NCBI GenBank assembly: GCA_964483625.1
Contig: CAZABB010000065.1
Coordinates: forward strand, 1 to 7,104
Source of the DNA: JAFGQU01 sp964483625
GTDB taxonomy: Bacteria; Omnitrophota; Gorgyraeia; Duberdicusellales; 4484-171
Length of the DNA stretch: 7,104 nt
Reading direction: 5' to 3'
The notes beneath the pieces are model-generated. The model was not told the DNA's origin. It saw only the letters and a program-made list of their open reading frames with translations, and did not search any database. Positions 5,569 to 7,104 of the stretch are shown here, piece by piece (the first letter of the stretch is position 1; each line of letters begins with the position of its first letter). The translations under genes were made by a program, and so were the position numbers.

Positions 5569-6039
5569 TTACCGTGAGATAGAAATGATCTTATATTCCA
5601 GCGTACCGGCGGGCACCTCGATCTTTACGATCTCATCGACCTTATGTCCCAGGAGAGCCTTCCCTACCGGTGAGGTAACCGATATTTTCCCTGAGACCGG
5701 ATCGGCTTCTTCATTCCCCACCAGCGAATATTCGGTTTCTTCATCGCTTTCCACATCCTTGAGTTTCACGGTTACCCCGAAACAGACCTTATCGTCGGGC
5801 ACCGCGCTTTCATCGACAATTTCCGCCCGGGAAAGTTTATCTTCCATATCATGAATTTTCGCCTCATTATGAGAAGCGGCTTCTTTGGCCGCATGATACT
5901 CGGCGTTCTCTTTCAAGTCACCCAAAAGCCGTGCCTGTTCAATTGCCTGAGATATTTCCCGGCGTTTCACATTCTTTAAATGTTCGAGTTCCTGAATCAT
6001 TTTCTCATAACCCTGCTGGGTAAAATATACTCGTTCCAT
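5569..6039 (-). CDS. greA: Transcription elongation factor GreA
   Basis: Inserts its coiled-coil tip into the RNA polymerase secondary channel and stimulates cleavage of backtracked RNA, restarting stalled complexes. The 156 residues match the family. The N-terminal antiparallel coiled coil (about 1-76) carries the tip motif LLGDLKENAEYHAAKE (38-53), with the metal-binding acidic pair Asp41 and Glu44. A C-terminal FKBP-like domain (about 84-156) has GKISVTSPVGKALLGHKVDE (117-136) and ends VPAGTLEYKIISI. The asymmetry of tip acids and overall length fit GreA rather than GreB. The start at 6039 follows AAGGGGG (6044-6050). It begins 17 nt after the small basic ORF's stop, in the same direction, so the two are likely co-transcribed with the upstream signalling gene. 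Confidence 0.97.
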   Translation of the reverse strand: MERVYFTQQGYEKMIQELEHLKNVKRREISQAIEQARLLGDLKENAEYHAAKEAASHNEAKIHDMEDKLSRAEIVDESAVPDDKVCFGVTVKLKDVESDEETEYSLVGNEEADPVSGKISVTSPVGKALLGHKVDEIVKIEVPAGTLEYKIISISR

Positions 6040-6056
6040 GGTTCCCCCTTACTCTT

Positions 6057-6200
6057 TCAATGTTTTTCTTGTTTACGTCGTCTCTTCTTTTTAAGCGTCG
6101 CCTTGCCACTCAGTGTGGCCTTGCCACCGAGGTTCTGTTTCTTCTCACGCACCAGGCGTGAGATATTCTTCTGCCGACGTGTAATTTTCTCCCGTGACAT
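6057..6200 (-). CDS. Small, very basic protein of unknown function (47 residues)
   Basis: An ATG-initiated ORF in the 171-nt gap between the signalling gene and greA. The product starts MSREKITRRQKN and ends KKKRRRKQEKH. By my count it has 19 Lys/Arg against 3 Glu, and no Asp, Cys, Phe, Tyr, Trp or Pro. The centre duplicates six residues (GKATLS-GKATL, about residues 26-36). The two DNA copies (16 nt, 18 nt apart) differ at GCC/GCG, ACA/ACG and CTG/CTT codons, all silent, which favours real translation. The composition suggests nucleic-acid or ribosome binding, but I recognise no family. The ATG is 10 nt after the upstream stop without a clear Shine-Dalgarno site, so initiation would probably depend on coupling to the preceding gene. 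The alternative is that this is an untranslated structured RNA spacer. Confidence 0.6.
   Translation of the reverse strand: MSREKITRRQKNISRLVREKKQNLGGKATLSGKATLKKKRRRKQEKH
6143..6163 (-). other. 8-bp hairpin inside the small basic ORF
   Basis: TCTCACGC (6143-6150) and GCGTGAGA (6156-6163) are perfectly complementary around a 5-nt loop. It lies between the signalling gene and greA. No U-tract follows on the minus strand (AAGAAACAG), so it is not an intrinsic terminator. It could slow read-through or ribosomes, or be incidental to the codons for SRLVRE. Confidence 0.5.
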
Positions 6201-6210
6201 GGAAACCGGA

Positions 6211-7104
6211 TCAATTCACTCTGGTCGCTCCGATTGCTTCCTGTGTTTTCAACGCCTCCTGCACATCCTTCTCTTTCACCAGTCCCATTTCCTTCAATGT
6301 CTCCCCCAAGACCAGCCCTTTCTTCCAGTGAACCCTCAACGCCTCATCGAGCTGTTCCTGGGAAATCAATTGCTTATCGATAAGGATCTGACCCAGCGGT
6401 TTATACAGTGCCGGCGCCCGGCTGCTGCCGGAACGAACCGGCGACGATGCTCCGTGCGCCTCGTTATTTCTCCGGTCGGCCATATAATGGCTGCCTTCCA
6501 ATCCTTTCAGGTAATGTTTGATCTCGGCAACACGTTCGTTAATCTGGATGATATTGGATATCTCCGAAGGAATAGGACGATTAACGACCGCGACCGAAAC
6601 GCTCATCAGGGAACGCCGTTTGATCTTATGCGCCCGGTCCCGGGCGATCACAAACCCCCGTTTACGGTCTCCGGCGGAATAATGAAACGGAATGAGCCGG
6701 TCAAAAATGGTTACGAAATACTGGCAGACATCCTTATACCGGTCAGGCGTGGTAAGAAAGACGAAATCATCCCCGCCGATGTGGCCGATGAAATCATCTT
6801 TATTTCCGTAATTCTTCAGAGCGTTATACAACATGTACGCCGTCTGCATAATAACGCGGTCACCGTTTAAATACCCGTACACGTCGTTAAAATACTTGAA
6901 GTTATCGATATCGACATAGCCAAACGAAAACGGTTTTCCGCCTGAGAACCGTTCGTTCACCATCTCTTCGATAATCCGGCCGCCGGGGAGACCGGTTAAG
7001 GCACTGGCGTAATAGCTGTACTGAGCCCGCCGCATCGCCATCTCGACCCGAACGCGCAAATCAAGCGGATCGGGCGGTTTGATCAGATAATCATCGACCC
7101 CGTG
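6211..7104 (-). CDS. Response regulator diguanylate cyclase: receiver end, GGDEF, MshEN-like domain (partial, 5' end beyond window)
   Basis: 297 residues are visible, open at the right edge. The first 15, HGVDDYLIKPPDPLD, are the end of a receiver domain: Lys9-Pro10 is the conserved post-strand-5 Lys-Pro, so a phospho-Asp lies outside the window. A GGDEF domain follows (about 30-180): LTGLPGG, metal site YVDIDNFK (Asp65), guanine contacts Asn73 and Asp82, and signature GGDDF at 110-114. GGDDF has Asp for the fourth-position Glu, a conservative change. The RxxD inhibitory site reads N-x-x-D (101-104) and is degenerate. After a Ser/Arg/Ala-rich linker (about 205-233) comes a C-terminal MshEN-like domain (236-288). 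It has two 24-residue motifs, starting PLGQILIDK and VLGETLKEMG, separated by the 5-residue spacer WKKGL. Family knowledge: MshEN binds c-di-GMP. The protein therefore probably makes c-di-GMP under phosphorylation control and may sense it. An upstream ATG is not needed, because the frame continues to the edge. Confidence 0.9.
   Translation of the reverse strand, partial: HGVDDYLIKPPDPLDLRVRVEMAMRRAQYSYYASALTGLPGGRIIEEMVNERFSGGKPFSFGYVDIDNFKYFNDVYGYLNGDRVIMQTAYMLYNALKNYGNKDDFIGHIGGDDFVFLTTPDRYKDVCQYFVTIFDRLIPFHYSAGDRKRGFVIARDRAHKIKRRSLMSVSVAVVNRPIPSEISNIIQINERVAEIKHYLKGLEGSHYMADRRNNEAHGASSPVRSGSSRAPALYKPLGQILIDKQLISQEQLDEALRVHWKKGLVLGETLKEMGLVKEKDVQEALKTQEAIGATRVN

Noticed and set aside
5980..6870. 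A 296-codon open frame on the plus strand, opposite greA, the small ORF and the GGDEF gene
   Set aside because: It is antisense to three better-supported reading frames, has a Cys/Phe/Arg-heavy composition without domains, and mirrors the codon structure of the real genes.

Overview
The window reads as ordinary chromosomal DNA from an uncultured anaerobic bacterium of roughly balanced base composition. All eight recognisable genes, plus one small previously unlisted ORF, lie on the minus strand, so transcription runs from the right edge to the left. A class II superoxide reductase points to an anaerobe that meets traces of oxygen. The combination of a gap-pgk-tpiA-secG cluster, a receiver-GGDEF-MshEN protein and gaps filled with short degenerate word repeats resembles what I associate with Omnitrophota or related PVC or deep-branching anaerobes. 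That placement is inference only.

Layout in transcription order. (1) 7104-5569: the 3' part of a response regulator (receiver end, GGDEF, C-terminal MshEN-like c-di-GMP-binding fold), a 47-codon very basic small ORF, and greA, closely spaced and probably one transcript. (2) 5496-3659: a good sigma70-type promoter, a superoxide reductase gene, then a major facilitator superfamily transporter. (3) 3626-1: a strong sigma70-type promoter, a structured leader, then gap, pgk, tpiA and the 5' end of secG. Gap, pgk and tpiA supply consecutive or adjoining steps of lower glycolysis/gluconeogenesis. SecG is the small subunit of the SecYEG protein channel and often follows tpiA.

The coding genes are mostly textbook. 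The unusual part lies between them. Six intergenic gaps carry short-period word repeats, nearly all with inverted copies: 7-nt WTTGGAA, 7-nt GTAACGC, a GATTACGGTGATT family, an 8-nt WACGGGCN family, and a CGCAGATkATCGCkGAT family that occurs in the same place, just upstream of a shared Shine-Dalgarno block, in both the gap and superoxide reductase leaders. No rRNA, tRNA, CRISPR array, integrase or insertion sequence was seen.

The best candidates for something undescribed are these gap-specific repeats, the small basic ORF whose internal duplication differs only at silent positions, and the cyclase with a fused MshEN domain.
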